Positions 1 to 8,679 of a stretch of 58,028 nucleotides of DNA are shown here, in pieces (position 1 is the stretch's first letter; the number at the start of each line of letters is the position of its first letter). The DNA lies in the NCBI RefSeq assembly GCF_002860405.1, contig NZ_NMWV01000022.1:1-58028 (forward strand). The letters are read 5' to 3'. The notes beneath the pieces are model-generated. The model saw nothing but the letters and a program-made list of their open reading frames with translations, was not told the DNA's origin and searched no databases. The position numbers were made by a program, and so were the translations under genes. This DNA is from Bifidobacterium imperatoris. GTDB lineage: Bacteria > Actinomycetota > Actinomycetes > Actinomycetales > Bifidobacteriaceae.

Positions 1-597
1 GCTGTGCGGAATCGTGGACAGGGAGCTGTAGAAGATCAGCATGTTGTAACCGGTGAACTCCCAGGTGTTGATGTTTGCGATGGCGGCAAGCAACACGTCT
101 GAGCTCAACACATCGATATGGGTGCCGAAGAAGCTGTTGAAGGAGCCGACCAGGCCGTACTTGGCGCCGTATACGAAGCCCCAGATTAACGTGGAGACCA
201 CGGCGGGCACTGCGTAAGGCAGGAAGGTGGAGATGCGGAAGAACTTCGTGCCATGCAGCTTCATCGAATCGATGGCCAATGCCATTGCAGCCGCGAGGAA
301 CAGCATGATCGGCACCTGCACCACAGTGAACAGGGCCACGCGACCGACCGAGCTCCAGAACTGCTGGTCGACAAGCAGACGCTGGTAGTTCTGCAGGCCA
401 ACGAACTTGGTGCCGCCAATCATCTGCTTCTTGAAGAACGAAATGTAGATGGCGTACACAATCGGAATGATGAACACGAAGATGAACACCACTGCGAACG
501 GCCACATGAACTTCCATCCACGCCAATCCGCCTTATGCTTGTTCACACGCACCTCGCCTGCCTTCACAGGTTCAGCAGTGATATCAGCTGAAGCCAT
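1..597 (-). CDS. Sugar ABC transporter permease, MalF-like (3' part missing)
   Basis: Inner-membrane subunit of a binding-protein-dependent sugar importer. The reading frame starts at the ATG at 597 and is still open at the left edge after 199 codons, so the C-terminal third, including the usual EAA loop, lies outside. Residues about 30-52 form the first membrane span after a charged cytoplasmic N-terminus, followed by the family-typical YISFF segment and the GLQNYQRLL loop, then spans near 84-104 and 120-140 with the motif TFLPYAVPAVVSTLIWGF seen in MalF/UgpA-type permeases. It is transcribed away from a LacI-type regulator, which fits a regulator controlling a divergent sugar operon. The substrate cannot be told from the sequence. 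Confidence 0.9.
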   Translation of the reverse strand, partial: MASADITAEPVKAGEVRVNKHKADWRGWKFMWPFAVVFIFVFIIPIVYAIYISFFKKQMIGGTKFVGLQNYQRLLVDQQFWSSVGRVALFTVVQVPIMLFLAAAMALAIDSMKLHGTKFFRISTFLPYAVPAVVSTLIWGFVYGAKYGLVGSFNSFFGTHIDVLSSDVLLAAIANINTWEFTGYNMLIFYSSLSTIPHS

Positions 598-636
598 TCC
601 AACCCCTCTCCTTCGAAGGTTGATAAAAATGTTTGC

Positions 637-650
637 GTTATCATCATAAC
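637..650. promoter_or_regulatory. Candidate LacI-family operator (site 1)
   Basis: GTTAT-CATC-ATAAC is an inverted repeat lying about 40 bp before the permease start, in the divergent spacer. Its half-site resembles the GATAAC half-sites bound by LacI/GalR regulators. Binding by the neighbouring regulator is inference. Confidence 0.4.
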
Positions 651-727
651 ACGATTTCAAACATTGTCCACTTGTGTTGAATTCAAGGTTTTTAGACATG
701 TCTGATACAATGGTCACGAAAACAATG

Positions 728-742
728 ATGTTATCGTTACCG
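728..742. promoter_or_regulatory. Candidate LacI-family operator (site 2)
   Basis: The stretch ATGTTATCGTTACCG contains GTTAT and CGTTAC half-sites in an arrangement common to LacI-family operators. It sits about 70 bp before the regulator start and about 90 bp from site 1, a spacing that could allow looping or autoregulation. Inference from pattern only. Confidence 0.35.
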
Positions 743-809
743 TTTGTTCGATGATGAATGGCATTATTCGAGAGAGCACAGTTGAAGTTGATACTGACCG
801 GGGGTCATT

Positions 810-1820
810 ATGTCACGAGCATCACAAGTCTCCATGCAAGATGTAGCAAAGGCCGCAGGTGTCTCTCCCCAAACCGTATCCCGAGTGGCCAATGGCAGCG
901 ACGCCGTCAAGCCCGAAACTCGTCAACGGGTCGAAGCAGCCATGCAAAAGCTCGGCTATCGCCCGAATTATGCCGCGCGAGCGCTGAAACGCGGTAAATT
1001 CCAAGATATCGGCGTAGTGATGTTCAATACTGCCACATTCGGCAACTCCCGCATTCTTGATGCCATCATCTCCTCCGCCGCCGAAGACGACTACTCCGTA
1101 ACCATTCAAACCATGCGTCATGGTTCCGAACGAACTTTGGCGGCCGCAATCGAGCGTATGCAGCAACAGCCAGTGGACGGCGTCATCGTAGTGCTTGAGG
1201 AACGCATCTCCGACTTCATCGGGTACAAGCCGCCAAAGGAGTTGCCGGTCGTACTGATTTCCGAGGGAGCTGCCGACTACTGCCCCACCGTGGATGCCGA
1301 CCAATACGGTTGCTCCACCGCCATCGTGGACTACCTGATGAGCAAGGGCCACAAAACCGTCTACCATATCGCCGGCCCCGCTACCTCCCGTGCCGCCGAA
1401 TCTCGCGCCCGTGGCTGGCGAGAGGCCCTGGAGCAGATGGGCGCAACTGTGCCCAGTATGTACATCGGTGATTGGTGCGCGGATTCCGGCTACCAGGCAG
1501 GTGTGGCTTTGGCTCACAACCCCGATTGCACAGCGATTTACGCAGCCAATGATCAGATGGCATACGGCGCAATTCAAGGCCTGCAATCCGCAGGCAAGCG
1601 TGTACCGGAAGATGTGAGCGTCGTAGGCGTGGATGACTCGCTGGTGGATATGGTGCCGCGTCTTAATCTGACCACCATGCGTATGCGTTTCGACGATATT
1701 GGAGCGACCGCTTTTTCGATGATTCGCCGTCAATGCGAAGGCGAGAAAGTACCCACCGGCATCAAAACCGTTATTCCCACCGAACTGATTGAACGAGGTT
1801 CCGTACGTGATCTGAATTGA
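810..1820 (+). CDS. LacI-family transcriptional regulator
   Basis: Sugar-responsive repressor of 336 residues, the usual length for the family. The N-terminus carries the helix-turn-helix (MQDVAKAAGVSPQTVSRV, about residues 9-26) followed by the hinge-helix region ending near residue 60 (YRPNYAARALKRG). The rest is a periplasmic-binding-protein-like effector domain, with typical blocks such as VDGVIVV, AIYAANDQMAYGA and VPEDVSVVGVDDS. A GGGGG ribosome binding site lies 5 nt before the ATG. It probably controls the divergent sugar permease operon and itself; candidate operators lie in the spacer. Its stop is only 6 bp from the stop of the convergent pseudouridine synthase gene. The inducer is unknown. 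Confidence 0.95.
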   Translation: MSRASQVSMQDVAKAAGVSPQTVSRVANGSDAVKPETRQRVEAAMQKLGYRPNYAARALKRGKFQDIGVVMFNTATFGNSRILDAIISSAAEDDYSVTIQTMRHGSERTLAAAIERMQQQPVDGVIVVLEERISDFIGYKPPKELPVVLISEGAADYCPTVDADQYGCSTAIVDYLMSKGHKTVYHIAGPATSRAAESRARGWREALEQMGATVPSMYIGDWCADSGYQAGVALAHNPDCTAIYAANDQMAYGAIQGLQSAGKRVPEDVSVVGVDDSLVDMVPRLNLTTMRMRFDDIGATAFSMIRRQCEGEKVPTGIKTVIPTELIERGSVRDLN

Positions 1821-1826
1821 GCAGTA

Positions 1827-2558
1827 TCAGCTAAGCGGCATACGCGAGGTGTATTCGAGTAACTCTCCGGTGATGGGATCGGTAAATGTCAATGTGCGTG
1901 CAACCAGCGCCAGTGGCTGACTGAAATCGTCGTAAGGGCAATTCTGAATGCGTGGATAATAATTGTCGCCGACAATGGGCAGCCCCAACGAATTCATGTG
2001 CACGCGCAACTGATGCGTTTTACCGGTTTTCGGATGTAATGTGTACCGGCAAACCAGCTGCTTGCTGTCTTCCAGTGGACCGCGCTCGATTATTGTTTCA
2101 GCATTGACGGCACCAGGCTCTTCATAAGCGGTCATAATGCCGCGAATTTTGGTGATATGCGATCGCCGTAGCAGTGGGAAAGGCCGAGGCGATTCCAGTT
2201 GCGTCACTGTGCCAAACCGTGGCCGACTAATCGGCTTGCATGGAGCCAAGCATTCATACATCTTGACCGCCTGCTTGTTCTGGAACAGCATCTGATATGC
2301 GCCACGGCATGACTTATCACGCACGAACACCAGCACGCCTGCCGTCATACGATCCAAACGATGCGCTGGAATGATATCCGGCTCACCATACTGCTCGCGC
2401 AGCCGAATCAACGCCGTTTCGCGATACCACATGCCGCGTGGCATCGTGGCAAGAAAGTGCGGCTTATCAATCACGATAAGCCGCTCATCCTCATAGAGCA
2501 CATCCAAATCAAACGGAATATGAGGTTCCTCAGTCACAAATCGATGTGGCCTCGGCAT
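1827..2558 (-). CDS. RluA-family RNA pseudouridine synthase
   Basis: Predicted to isomerise uridine to pseudouridine in rRNA or tRNA. The catalytic signature HRLDRMTAG is present with the nucleophilic Asp at about residue 69, preceded by the substrate-loop block LIVIDKP. The region KTGKTHQLRVHMNSLGLPIVGD matches the C-terminal part of the RluA fold. There is no S4 domain at the N-terminus. I chose the ATG at 2558 because GGAG lies 8 nt before it; a GTG at 2567 overlapping the glmS stop is a possible alternative three codons longer. It follows glmS closely and is probably translated from the same transcript. Which RNA position it modifies cannot be told. Confidence 0.88.
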   Translation of the reverse strand: MPRPHRFVTEEPHIPFDLDVLYEDERLIVIDKPHFLATMPRGMWYRETALIRLREQYGEPDIIPAHRLDRMTAGVLVFVRDKSCRGAYQMLFQNKQAVKMYECLAPCKPISRPRFGTVTQLESPRPFPLLRRSHITKIRGIMTAYEEPGAVNAETIIERGPLEDSKQLVCRYTLHPKTGKTHQLRVHMNSLGLPIVGDNYYPRIQNCPYDDFSQPLALVARTLTFTDPITGELLEYTSRMPLS

Positions 2559-2563
2559 TAGGC

Positions 2564-4456
2564 TCACTCCACGGTAACGGACTTGGCGAGGTTGCGTGGC
2601 TTGTCCACGTCATAACCCTTGAGCTTGGCCATATCCATTGCGAACAACTGCAGCGGCACCACATCCACAAGCGGACTCATCAATGTCGGGCAAGCAGGAC
2701 GCCAGAACACCACGTCCGCGTAACGCTCTACATCCGGGTCGCCCTGCTCGGCCACTGCGATAATGTATGCGCCACGAGCCTTGACTTCTTCGATGCCGGA
2801 AATCACCTTGGCATGCAACACATTGCGGCCGCGTGCTGGCGGCACGATGAACACCACAGGTTCGCCTTCGTCCACCAAGGCAATCGGGCCATGCTTCAAT
2901 TCGCCGGCTGCGAAGCCTTCGGTGAAGGTGTAGGCGATTTCCTTCAACTTCAGTGCGCCTTCCAATGCCACCGGATAGCCTACGTGGCGGCCGAGGAACA
3001 GGAACGAGTTGGCGTTCACCATGCGCTCGGCGGCAGCCTGAATGGTCTTCGGCTGCGTGTCCAGCACCCACTGAATCTTGCGCGGCATGTCCTTCAGGGA
3101 GTCAAGCACCTGATGAATCTCATCACGGAACATCGCGCCCTTGACCTGAGCCAGGTACAGGCCCAGCAGGTAGGCGGCGGTGATCTGCGCCACGAAAGCC
3201 TTGGTGGAGGCCACTGCCACTTCCGGACCGGCGTGCGTGTATAGAACGGCGTCGGATTCGCGCGGAATGGACGCGCCCTGGGTGTTGCAGATAGCCAACA
3301 CCTTGGAGCCCTGTTCACGCGCGTGACGCAATGCCATCAGCGTATCCATCGTTTCGCCGGACTGCGAGATGGCCACCACCAGCGTGCGCGGGGTCAGAAT
3401 CGGATCACGGTATCGGAATTCGTGTGCGAGTTCGATTTCCACAGGGATACGCACCCAATGTTCGATGGCATACTTGGCCACCTGGCCGGCATAGCTTGCG
3501 GTACCGCAAGCTACGACGATGATTTTGTCGATGGATTTGAAGTCGTGTTCGTCGATGCGAACTTCATCGAGGGTGATGTCGCCGTTCTTATCGAAGCGGC
3601 CAAGCAAGGTGCGCTGTACGGCAGCCGGGTCTTCATGGATTTCCTTATCCATGAAGGAATCCCAACCGCCCTTTTCGGCGGCTGAAGCATCCCAATCCAC
3701 GGTGTAGGTCTTCGGATGCTCTATTACGTTGCCTTCGAAATCAGTGACGACAACCTTATCTGCGGATACGCATACGGCCTGATCCTGATCGATTTCCATA
3801 GCACGCTTCGTGTAGGCCACGAATGCGGCCACATCGGAGCCAAGGAAGTTCTCACCTTCGCCCAATCCCACTACGAGCGGGGAATCATGACGCGCACCTA
3901 CCACGATATCCGGCTGGCGGCAGTCGGTGGCAAGAATGGTGAATGCGCCTTCAAGCATGCGGGCCATGCGGCGTACGGCCTTGAACAGGTCTGGATGGCC
4001 TTCTTCTTCGATGATTTTGTCAACGATTTTGCCCAGCAACTTGGCAGCCACTTCGGTATCAGTGGCGGAGGCGAAACGGAAACCTTCAGCTTGCAGGTCG
4101 AGGCGCAGCTGGGAGGCGTTTTCGATGATGCCGTTATGGATGATGGCAACCTTACCGTCCATGCTGGTATGCGGATGGGCGTTCACATCGCTCGGCTCAC
4201 CATTGGTAGCCCAACGAGTGTGTCCAATGCCTACGGTTGCGGCCGGCATGGGCTTGCGCTCGATGTCTTCGACCAGGTTCTTCAAACGGCCAGCCTTCTT
4301 GCGCACAGCCACCTTATCCATGCCCGGCGCGCTCAAGGCCACACCGGCCGAATCATAACCACGGTATTCCAGACGAGCTAAGCCCTGAAGACACACTTCC
4401 AGCGGCTTGCCGCAAGCGGTTTCAACATTTCCTGCATATCCAACAATTCCACACAT
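2564..4456 (-). CDS. glmS: Glutamine--fructose-6-phosphate aminotransferase (isomerizing)
   Basis: Makes glucosamine-6-phosphate from fructose-6-phosphate and glutamine, the committed step to UDP-GlcNAc and peptidoglycan. The protein starts MCGIVGYAG, giving the N-terminal nucleophile Cys after Met removal. The class II glutaminase domain covers about residues 2-240, with GHTRWATNGEPS and HNGIIEN. Two SIS sugar-isomerase domains follow (blocks VACGTASYAG and ISQSGETMDTL, then FLGRHVGYPVALEGALKLKE), ending with the typical C-terminus AKSVTVE. At 630 residues it is slightly longer than the common 608-610. It starts only 14 bp after the ABC transporter ATPase gene, so it seems to be the fifth gene of that operon. 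No glmS ribozyme is expected or visible in this lineage. Confidence 0.97.
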   Translation of the reverse strand: MCGIVGYAGNVETACGKPLEVCLQGLARLEYRGYDSAGVALSAPGMDKVAVRKKAGRLKNLVEDIERKPMPAATVGIGHTRWATNGEPSDVNAHPHTSMDGKVAIIHNGIIENASQLRLDLQAEGFRFASATDTEVAAKLLGKIVDKIIEEEGHPDLFKAVRRMARMLEGAFTILATDCRQPDIVVGARHDSPLVVGLGEGENFLGSDVAAFVAYTKRAMEIDQDQAVCVSADKVVVTDFEGNVIEHPKTYTVDWDASAAEKGGWDSFMDKEIHEDPAAVQRTLLGRFDKNGDITLDEVRIDEHDFKSIDKIIVVACGTASYAGQVAKYAIEHWVRIPVEIELAHEFRYRDPILTPRTLVVAISQSGETMDTLMALRHAREQGSKVLAICNTQGASIPRESDAVLYTHAGPEVAVASTKAFVAQITAAYLLGLYLAQVKGAMFRDEIHQVLDSLKDMPRKIQWVLDTQPKTIQAAAERMVNANSFLFLGRHVGYPVALEGALKLKEIAYTFTEGFAAGELKHGPIALVDEGEPVVFIVPPARGRNVLHAKVISGIEEVKARGAYIIAVAEQGDPDVERYADVVFWRPACPTLMSPLVDVVPLQLFAMDMAKLKGYDVDKPRNLAKSVTVE

Positions 4457-4470
4457 AACCTATAAGCCTA

Positions 4471-5268
4471 CTACAGCACGTGCTGGAGGAAGTCCTTAAA
4501 CCTTGGCTCAGTGGGGTTGTCAATGATTTCGGGGCCGCCCTTTTCGACTACGACTCCCCCATCCATAAACACCACCTGATCAGCCACTTCACGAGCGAAG
4601 CCGATCTCATGGGTCACGCACACCATCGTCATGCCTTCCTTGGCGAGGGAACGCATAACGTTCAGCACCTCGCCCACCAGTTCCGGATCGAGTGCGGAGG
4701 TCGGCTCGTCGAAGAGCATGATTTCCGGCTTCATGGCCAGTGCGCGAGCAATGGCCACACGCTGCTGCTGACCACCAGACAACTGGGACGGGTAATAATC
4801 GAGTCGCTCGCCCAGGCCCACGCGTTCCAGCTCGGCAACAGCCAAATCATGGGCTTCCTTCTTGGACTTGTGCTGCACATGGACCGGTGCTTCCATCACG
4901 TTTTCAATGGCGGTCATATGCGGGAACAGGTTGAAACGCTGGAACACCATGCCGAGCTTGGAGCGCTGTGCGGCAATCTCCTTGTCATTCAGGGTCTGCA
5001 GCATATCTTGCCCGTTCTTTTCCACATGCTTGTAGCCAACGAGCTCGCCGTTGACTTCGATGGAGCCACCAGTCAGGGTTTCCAGCTGGTTGATCAGGCG
5101 CAGGAATGTGGACTTTCCGGAGCCGGAGGGGCCCAGAATCACGGTTACCGTGCCTGGCATAACGGTCAGGTCAACACCTTTGAGCACATGCAGCGTGCCA
5201 AAAGCCTTATGCACCTGTGTGGCTTTGATAGCGGGAACTACGGCGGAGCTGTTAAGAGTTTCAGTCAT
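4471..5268 (-). CDS. Polar amino-acid ABC transporter ATP-binding protein
   Basis: Cytoplasmic ATPase of an amino-acid importer of the GlnQ/HisP type. It has Walker A (GPSGSGKST, around residue 46), the Q-loop [13 protein letters not shown] that is characteristic of the polar amino-acid subfamily, the signature [15 protein letters not shown], Walker B with [14 protein letters not shown] and the switch VCVTHE. I chose the ATG at 5268, preceded by AAAGG at about 10 nt; a GTG at 5292 overlapping the permease stop would add eight residues. Its partner permease and two binding proteins lie directly upstream. The substrate is likely a polar amino acid; coupling to glmS downstream would make glutamine or glutamate attractive, but that is inference. 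Confidence 0.95.
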   Translation of the reverse strand: MTETLNSSAVVPAIKATQVHKAFGTLHVLKGVDLTVMPGTVTVILGPSGSGKSTFLRLINQLETLTGGSIEVNGELVGYKHVEKNGQDMLQTLNDKEIAAQRSKLGMVFQRFNLFPHMTAIENVMEAPVHVQHKSKKEAHDLAVAELERVGLGERLDYYPSQLSGGQQQRVAIARALAMKPEIMLFDEPTSALDPELVGEVLNVMRSLAKEGMTMVCVTHEIGFAREVADQVVFMDGGVVVEKGGPEIIDNPTEPRFKDFLQHVL

Positions 5269-5288
5269 GATTGATTCGCCTTTCCTGC

Positions 5289-6272
5289 TCACGCGGTCAT
5301 GCCGGTGAATGCGGCTTCGTTCAGCTTGTTCACGTCATCTTTAGGTTCGCCTTCGGTTTTACCCGGCAGCGGCGGCTGCTTGCCGCGAGTGCCCATAGCG
5401 CGAGCATCGAAGCCCTTGCCGAAGTGCTTCTCCAGGCGGGACTGCAGCACCATGAGAATGGAGGTGATGAGCAGGTACCAGAAGCAGGCCACGAGCAGCA
5501 ACGGAATCGGCTTGTAGATTCGGTTGGCGATAGCATTCGTGGCGAACTGAAGTTCCAAGGTGAACGGCACGGCGGTGACCAGAGATGTGGTCTTCAACAT
5601 GCCGATGGTCTCGTTGCCGGTAGGCGGAATGATAATGCGCATGGCCTGCGGCAGCACAATGCGACGCATGATCAGCGTACGGTTCATGCCCAGTGCCTCT
5701 GCAGCCTCGGTCTGGCCAGGGTCAACGGCTTCGAGGCCGGCGCGCACAATCTCGGAAAGGTATGCGGCTTCGTTCAGCGCCAAACCAATCCATGCAGCGT
5801 TGAATGCAGTGACTACCACATTGGAGTCGATGCTCCAGAATTCAACGGAGGTGAATGGAATGCCGAGGCTGAGCTTGGGAATCAGCACAGAGAACAGACC
5901 CCAGAAGATCAGCTGCGTGTACACAGGAGTTCCGCGGAAGAACCAGATGAAGAACCAGCTGACGCCACGCAGCACAGGGTTAATCGATTTGCGCATAATG
6001 GCGAGAATCACCGAAAGAATGATGGCCACCACCATCGAAATCACAGTGAGCTCAAGCGTGTAACGAATACCTTCGAGCACATTCTCGTTGAACAGGTATT
6101 TCCACACGGTGGGCCAATCCAGTCGCGGATTGGTAATCATGCCCTGAATGAGCATTGCGGCGAGCAGCGCCACAATCACTGCGGCCACAATCGGACCCGG
6201 GCGCTTAACCGGTAGGGCTTTGATGCGGTTGGGGATGTCGAGTCCTTCGCCGTCAACTACTTTCTTCGCCAT
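5289..6272 (-). CDS. Polar amino-acid ABC transporter permease
   Basis: Membrane subunit of the importer, 327 residues. After a cytoplasmic start there is a first span at about 28-48, then the HEAA-type permease core with [24 protein letters not shown] and [18 protein letters not shown], the hallmark of GlnP/HisM-type permeases. The EAA loop is visible as [32 protein letters not shown]. The C-terminal tail of about 45 residues is charged and longer than usual. Only one permease gene is present, so a homodimer is likely. It lies 160 bp downstream of the second binding-protein gene, separated by a strong stem-loop, and is followed directly by the ATPase gene. Confidence 0.95.
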   Translation of the reverse strand: MAKKVVDGEGLDIPNRIKALPVKRPGPIVAAVIVALLAAMLIQGMITNPRLDWPTVWKYLFNENVLEGIRYTLELTVISMVVAIILSVILAIMRKSINPVLRGVSWFFIWFFRGTPVYTQLIFWGLFSVLIPKLSLGIPFTSVEFWSIDSNVVVTAFNAAWIGLALNEAAYLSEIVRAGLEAVDPGQTEAAEALGMNRTLIMRRIVLPQAMRIIIPPTGNETIGMLKTTSLVTAVPFTLELQFATNAIANRIYKPIPLLLVACFWYLLITSILMVLQSRLEKHFGKGFDARAMGTRGKQPPLPGKTEGEPKDDVNKLNEAAFTGMTA

Positions 6273-6343
6273 TGTTGATTCCTTGTGTACATATTGAGGC
6301 CGCTGAAGGCGACCATAAGAACTAACGTTGCACCTTAACGCAT

Positions 6344-6385
6344 GAATGGGGCGCCTGTGTTACATGCAACATAAGCGCCCCATTC
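6344..6385 (-). promoter_or_regulatory. Stem-loop between binding-protein and permease genes
   Basis: An 11-bp perfect stem (GAATGGGGCGC at 6344-6354 with GCGCCCCATTC at 6375-6385) closes a 20-nt loop. On the minus strand no U-run follows it. This fits a partial terminator or RNA-stabilising hairpin that lets binding-protein mRNA exceed permease mRNA, as known for many ABC importer operons. The role is inferred. Confidence 0.6.
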
Positions 6386-6432
6386 TTTATACAGGGTGAG
6401 CTACCCCTTGAGCCAGCAACTATGACTAGCGA

Positions 6433-7377
6433 TCACTCAACGTCGGGGTTGACTTCAGCCTTGGTCAGAGCACCGGATTCAACACCCCAGTGCTGCAAAA
6501 TCTTGCCATAGGTGCCATCATCCATCAGCTTCTGCATAGCCTTCTGCACGGCTTCGGTGGTGCCAGTGTCGCCCTTCTTGATAGCGATGGCGTTCGGCAC
6601 GGAGTCGAAGTCCTTGCCCAGTTGTTCGAGCTGACCATCGGTCTGCGCGATGGCGTAGCCAACCACTGGGGAGTCAGCGAAGAACACATCGGCCTTGCCG
6701 GTCACCACTGCGGTGGTGGCATCGGTCTGCTGCTTGGAGGACTGGATGGTGATGTCCTTCTTGCCGTCAGCCTTGCACTGCTTGGCGGTTTCGTTGATGG
6801 CTTCCTCTTCAACAGTGCCGGTTTCCACGGCGACGTTCAAGCCGCACAGATCGCTGGCGTCAACCTTGTTCGGGTTGCCCTTGGCCACGGCGTAGGCCAT
6901 GCCGGAAGTGAAGTAGGAGACGAAATCAACTGATTCCATACGTTCCTTGGTGATGGTGAAAGCCGCGATACCTAGGTCGTACTTGGAGCCGATAGCCGGA
7001 ATGATGGTGTCGAAGTTGGAGGAGACGATTTCAGTCTTCAGGCCGAACACGTTGCCCAGAGCGTGAGCCAGGTCCATGTCGTAGCCAATCTGGGTCTTGC
7101 CGTCGGAATCCAGGAACTCTGCCGGAGCGTAGGACGGGTTGGTGCCGATGGTCAGCTTGCCATCCTTGGTAACGGATTCGGGCAGCAGTGCGGCGATGGC
7201 ATCATCCTTCTTGACGGAGCTCACATCGTAGCTGGTGATGGCCTTGGCCTCACCGGAACCGGAGTCGGAACCAGAACCAGAGGTGGCTTCGTCGGTGGTG
7301 CCGCAGGCAGCGGCGGTGAACAGCATTGCCGCGCTGAGAGCGGCGGCCGCGATGGTCTTCAGCTTCTTGGACTGCAT
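6433..7377 (-). CDS. Amino-acid ABC transporter substrate-binding lipoprotein (copy 2)
   Basis: Extracytoplasmic substrate-binding protein of the polar amino-acid (SBP_bac_3) family, 314 residues. The signal peptide ends in the lipobox TAAAC with the lipidated Cys at residue 25, followed by a Ser/Gly-rich tether. The binding fold shows GKLTIGTNPSYAPAEFLD, IGYDMDLAHALG and the cross-over VVTGKADVFFADSPVVGYA. It is a clear paralogue of the gene immediately upstream and has the same layout end to end. It probably delivers substrate to the permease/ATPase pair downstream. Candidate promoter elements and a hairpin precede it, so it may be expressed independently of copy 1. Confidence 0.95.
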   Translation of the reverse strand: MQSKKLKTIAAAALSAAMLFTAAACGTTDEATSGSGSDSGSGEAKAITSYDVSSVKKDDAIAALLPESVTKDGKLTIGTNPSYAPAEFLDSDGKTQIGYDMDLAHALGNVFGLKTEIVSSNFDTIIPAIGSKYDLGIAAFTITKERMESVDFVSYFTSGMAYAVAKGNPNKVDASDLCGLNVAVETGTVEEEAINETAKQCKADGKKDITIQSSKQQTDATTAVVTGKADVFFADSPVVGYAIAQTDGQLEQLGKDFDSVPNAIAIKKGDTGTTEAVQKAMQKLMDDGTYGKILQHWGVESGALTKAEVNPDVE

Positions 7378-7402
7378 AATTGTTTCTCTTCTTCTCTTGG
7401 GC

Positions 7403-7424
7403 GACCGGCCTCGATTGGCCGGCC
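7403..7424 (-). promoter_or_regulatory. GC-rich hairpin before binding-protein copy 2
   Basis: GACCGGCC and GGCCGGCC pair (one G-U) around a 6-nt loop, 26 nt before the start codon. The partly palindromic GTATAGTTATAC at 7440-7451 lies just upstream and contains TATAAC/TATACC sequences that could serve as a -10 element. Together they look like a leader or weak terminator plus an internal promoter. Confidence 0.4.
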
Positions 7425-7520
7425 GTCATCAATCATTAGGTATAGTTATACACTAACGTGCATACATATACGATTCGGTTGGCATGGTACAGAACCCTGA
7501 CACCATATCACTCGCGTGTA

Positions 7521-8468
7521 TCACTCAGATACGGCAGGGTTGATTTCAGCCTTGTCGACAGCACCCGAGGAAACTCCCCAAGTATCAAGAATCTTCTTGT
7601 AGGTGCCGTCATCCATCAGCTTCTGCATAGCCTTCTGCACGGCTTCGGCGGTAGCGGAATCACCCTTCTTGATGGCCACGGCTTCCGGGGTCACACCGGT
7701 ATCGTCACCAAGAGCGGCTAGCGTATCGCCGGTCTGTTCAATGGCATAGCCGGCCACCGGAGAATCGGCATAGAAGATGGATGCCTTGCCTGAAGCCACA
7801 GCGGTGGTCACATCAGTCTGCAGTTTGGAGGACTGGACATCAATCTCAGCCTTGCCATCGGCCTTGCACTGGTCGTTGGCGGCGTTGATTTCCTCTTCCT
7901 GCGTGGTACCGGTTTGCACAGCCACTTTGACGCCGCACAGGTTGGAGGTATCCACCTTGTCCGGATTGCCCTTCTTGGTTACCCAAGTGGAGCCAGCCTT
8001 GAAGTAGGTGACGAAATCAACGGCATCCAGACGTTCCTTCGTCACAGTGAAGGACGAAATGCCAATATCATATTTGGAGCCAACGGACGGAATAATCGAA
8101 TCAAAAGTAGACGAAACGGTCTTTTCCTTAAGACCAAATACAGCGGCCAGCGCCTTGGACAAATCAACATCAAAACCGACCGGCGTCTTGCCATCCTCGG
8201 CCAAGAACTCAGCCGGAGCGTATGAAGTATCGGTACCGACTGTCAACGTGCCATCTCCAGCAACAGAATCCGGAAGCAGCGCGGCAATGGCATCGTCCTT
8301 TTTGATGCTGCTGGTATCGAATCCTTGCGTGCTATTGGATGAACCGGAGTCGGTATTGGCCGAAGCGGTATCAGCTTTGTCTGTGGTGCCGCAGGCAGCT
8401 ACGGCGATAAGCATTGCCGCGCTCAATGTAGCTGCAGCCACGGATTGTATTCCCTTGCTTAAAGACAT
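7521..8468 (-). CDS. Amino-acid ABC transporter substrate-binding lipoprotein (copy 1)
   Basis: First gene of the importer operon, 315 residues from the chosen ATG at 8468, which follows GAGAGG at 7 nt; an ATG at 8486 would add six residues before the signal peptide and lacks a ribosome site. Signal peptide with lipobox VAAC, Cys at residue 26, then a Ser/Thr-rich tether. The SBP_bac_3 fold is shown by GTLTVGTDTSYAPAEFLAEDG, VGFDVDLSKAL and SGKASIFYADSPVAGYA. It is closely similar to copy 2 at the protein level over the full length, with stretches of near-identical DNA near the 3' ends, indicating tandem duplication. Divergence in the loop segments suggests the two may prefer different ligands. 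Confidence 0.95.
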   Translation of the reverse strand: MSLSKGIQSVAAATLSAAMLIAVAACGTTDKADTASANTDSGSSNSTQGFDTSSIKKDDAIAALLPDSVAGDGTLTVGTDTSYAPAEFLAEDGKTPVGFDVDLSKALAAVFGLKEKTVSSTFDSIIPSVGSKYDIGISSFTVTKERLDAVDFVTYFKAGSTWVTKKGNPDKVDTSNLCGVKVAVQTGTTQEEEINAANDQCKADGKAEIDVQSSKLQTDVTTAVASGKASIFYADSPVAGYAIEQTGDTLAALGDDTGVTPEAVAIKKGDSATAEAVQKAMQKLMDDGTYKKILDTWGVSSGAVDKAEINPAVSE

Positions 8469-8491
8469 TGGATTTCCTCTCTCCATCTAGT

Positions 8492-8518
8492 CAACTGGGC
8501 GGGTATGTTTCCCAGCTG
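8492..8518 (-). promoter_or_regulatory. Weak hairpin in leader of the importer operon
   Basis: CAACTGGG and CCCAGCTG pair with one wobble around an 11-nt loop, about 24 nt before the start of binding-protein copy 1. It could affect translation or be incidental. Confidence 0.25.
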
Positions 8519-8610
8519 GCTCCAGAGCGTAGGTTCGCAATGCTACAGAGCGGTTAATATTGCGAGATATTGTTCACGTTGTGGACACTAACCATTGTGA
8601 GCAGCATAAG

Positions 8611-8642
8611 AAAAAAGACTCTTCTCAGAAAAAGAGAAGAGC
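8611..8642 (-). terminator. Rho-independent terminator of smpB
   Basis: On the minus strand, CTCTTCTC and GAGAAGAG (8619-8626 and 8634-8641) form an 8-bp stem with a short loop, followed by a run of six U at 8616-8611. It lies 38 bp after the smpB stop and ends that transcript. Confidence 0.85.
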
Positions 8643-8679
8643 CCTTAGCAGCCGAGCACCAGCATCAACGGAACAGTGC

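Noticed and set aside
4457..4470. glmS ribozyme or riboswitch
   Set aside because: Only 14 bp lie upstream of glmS within the operon, far too short.
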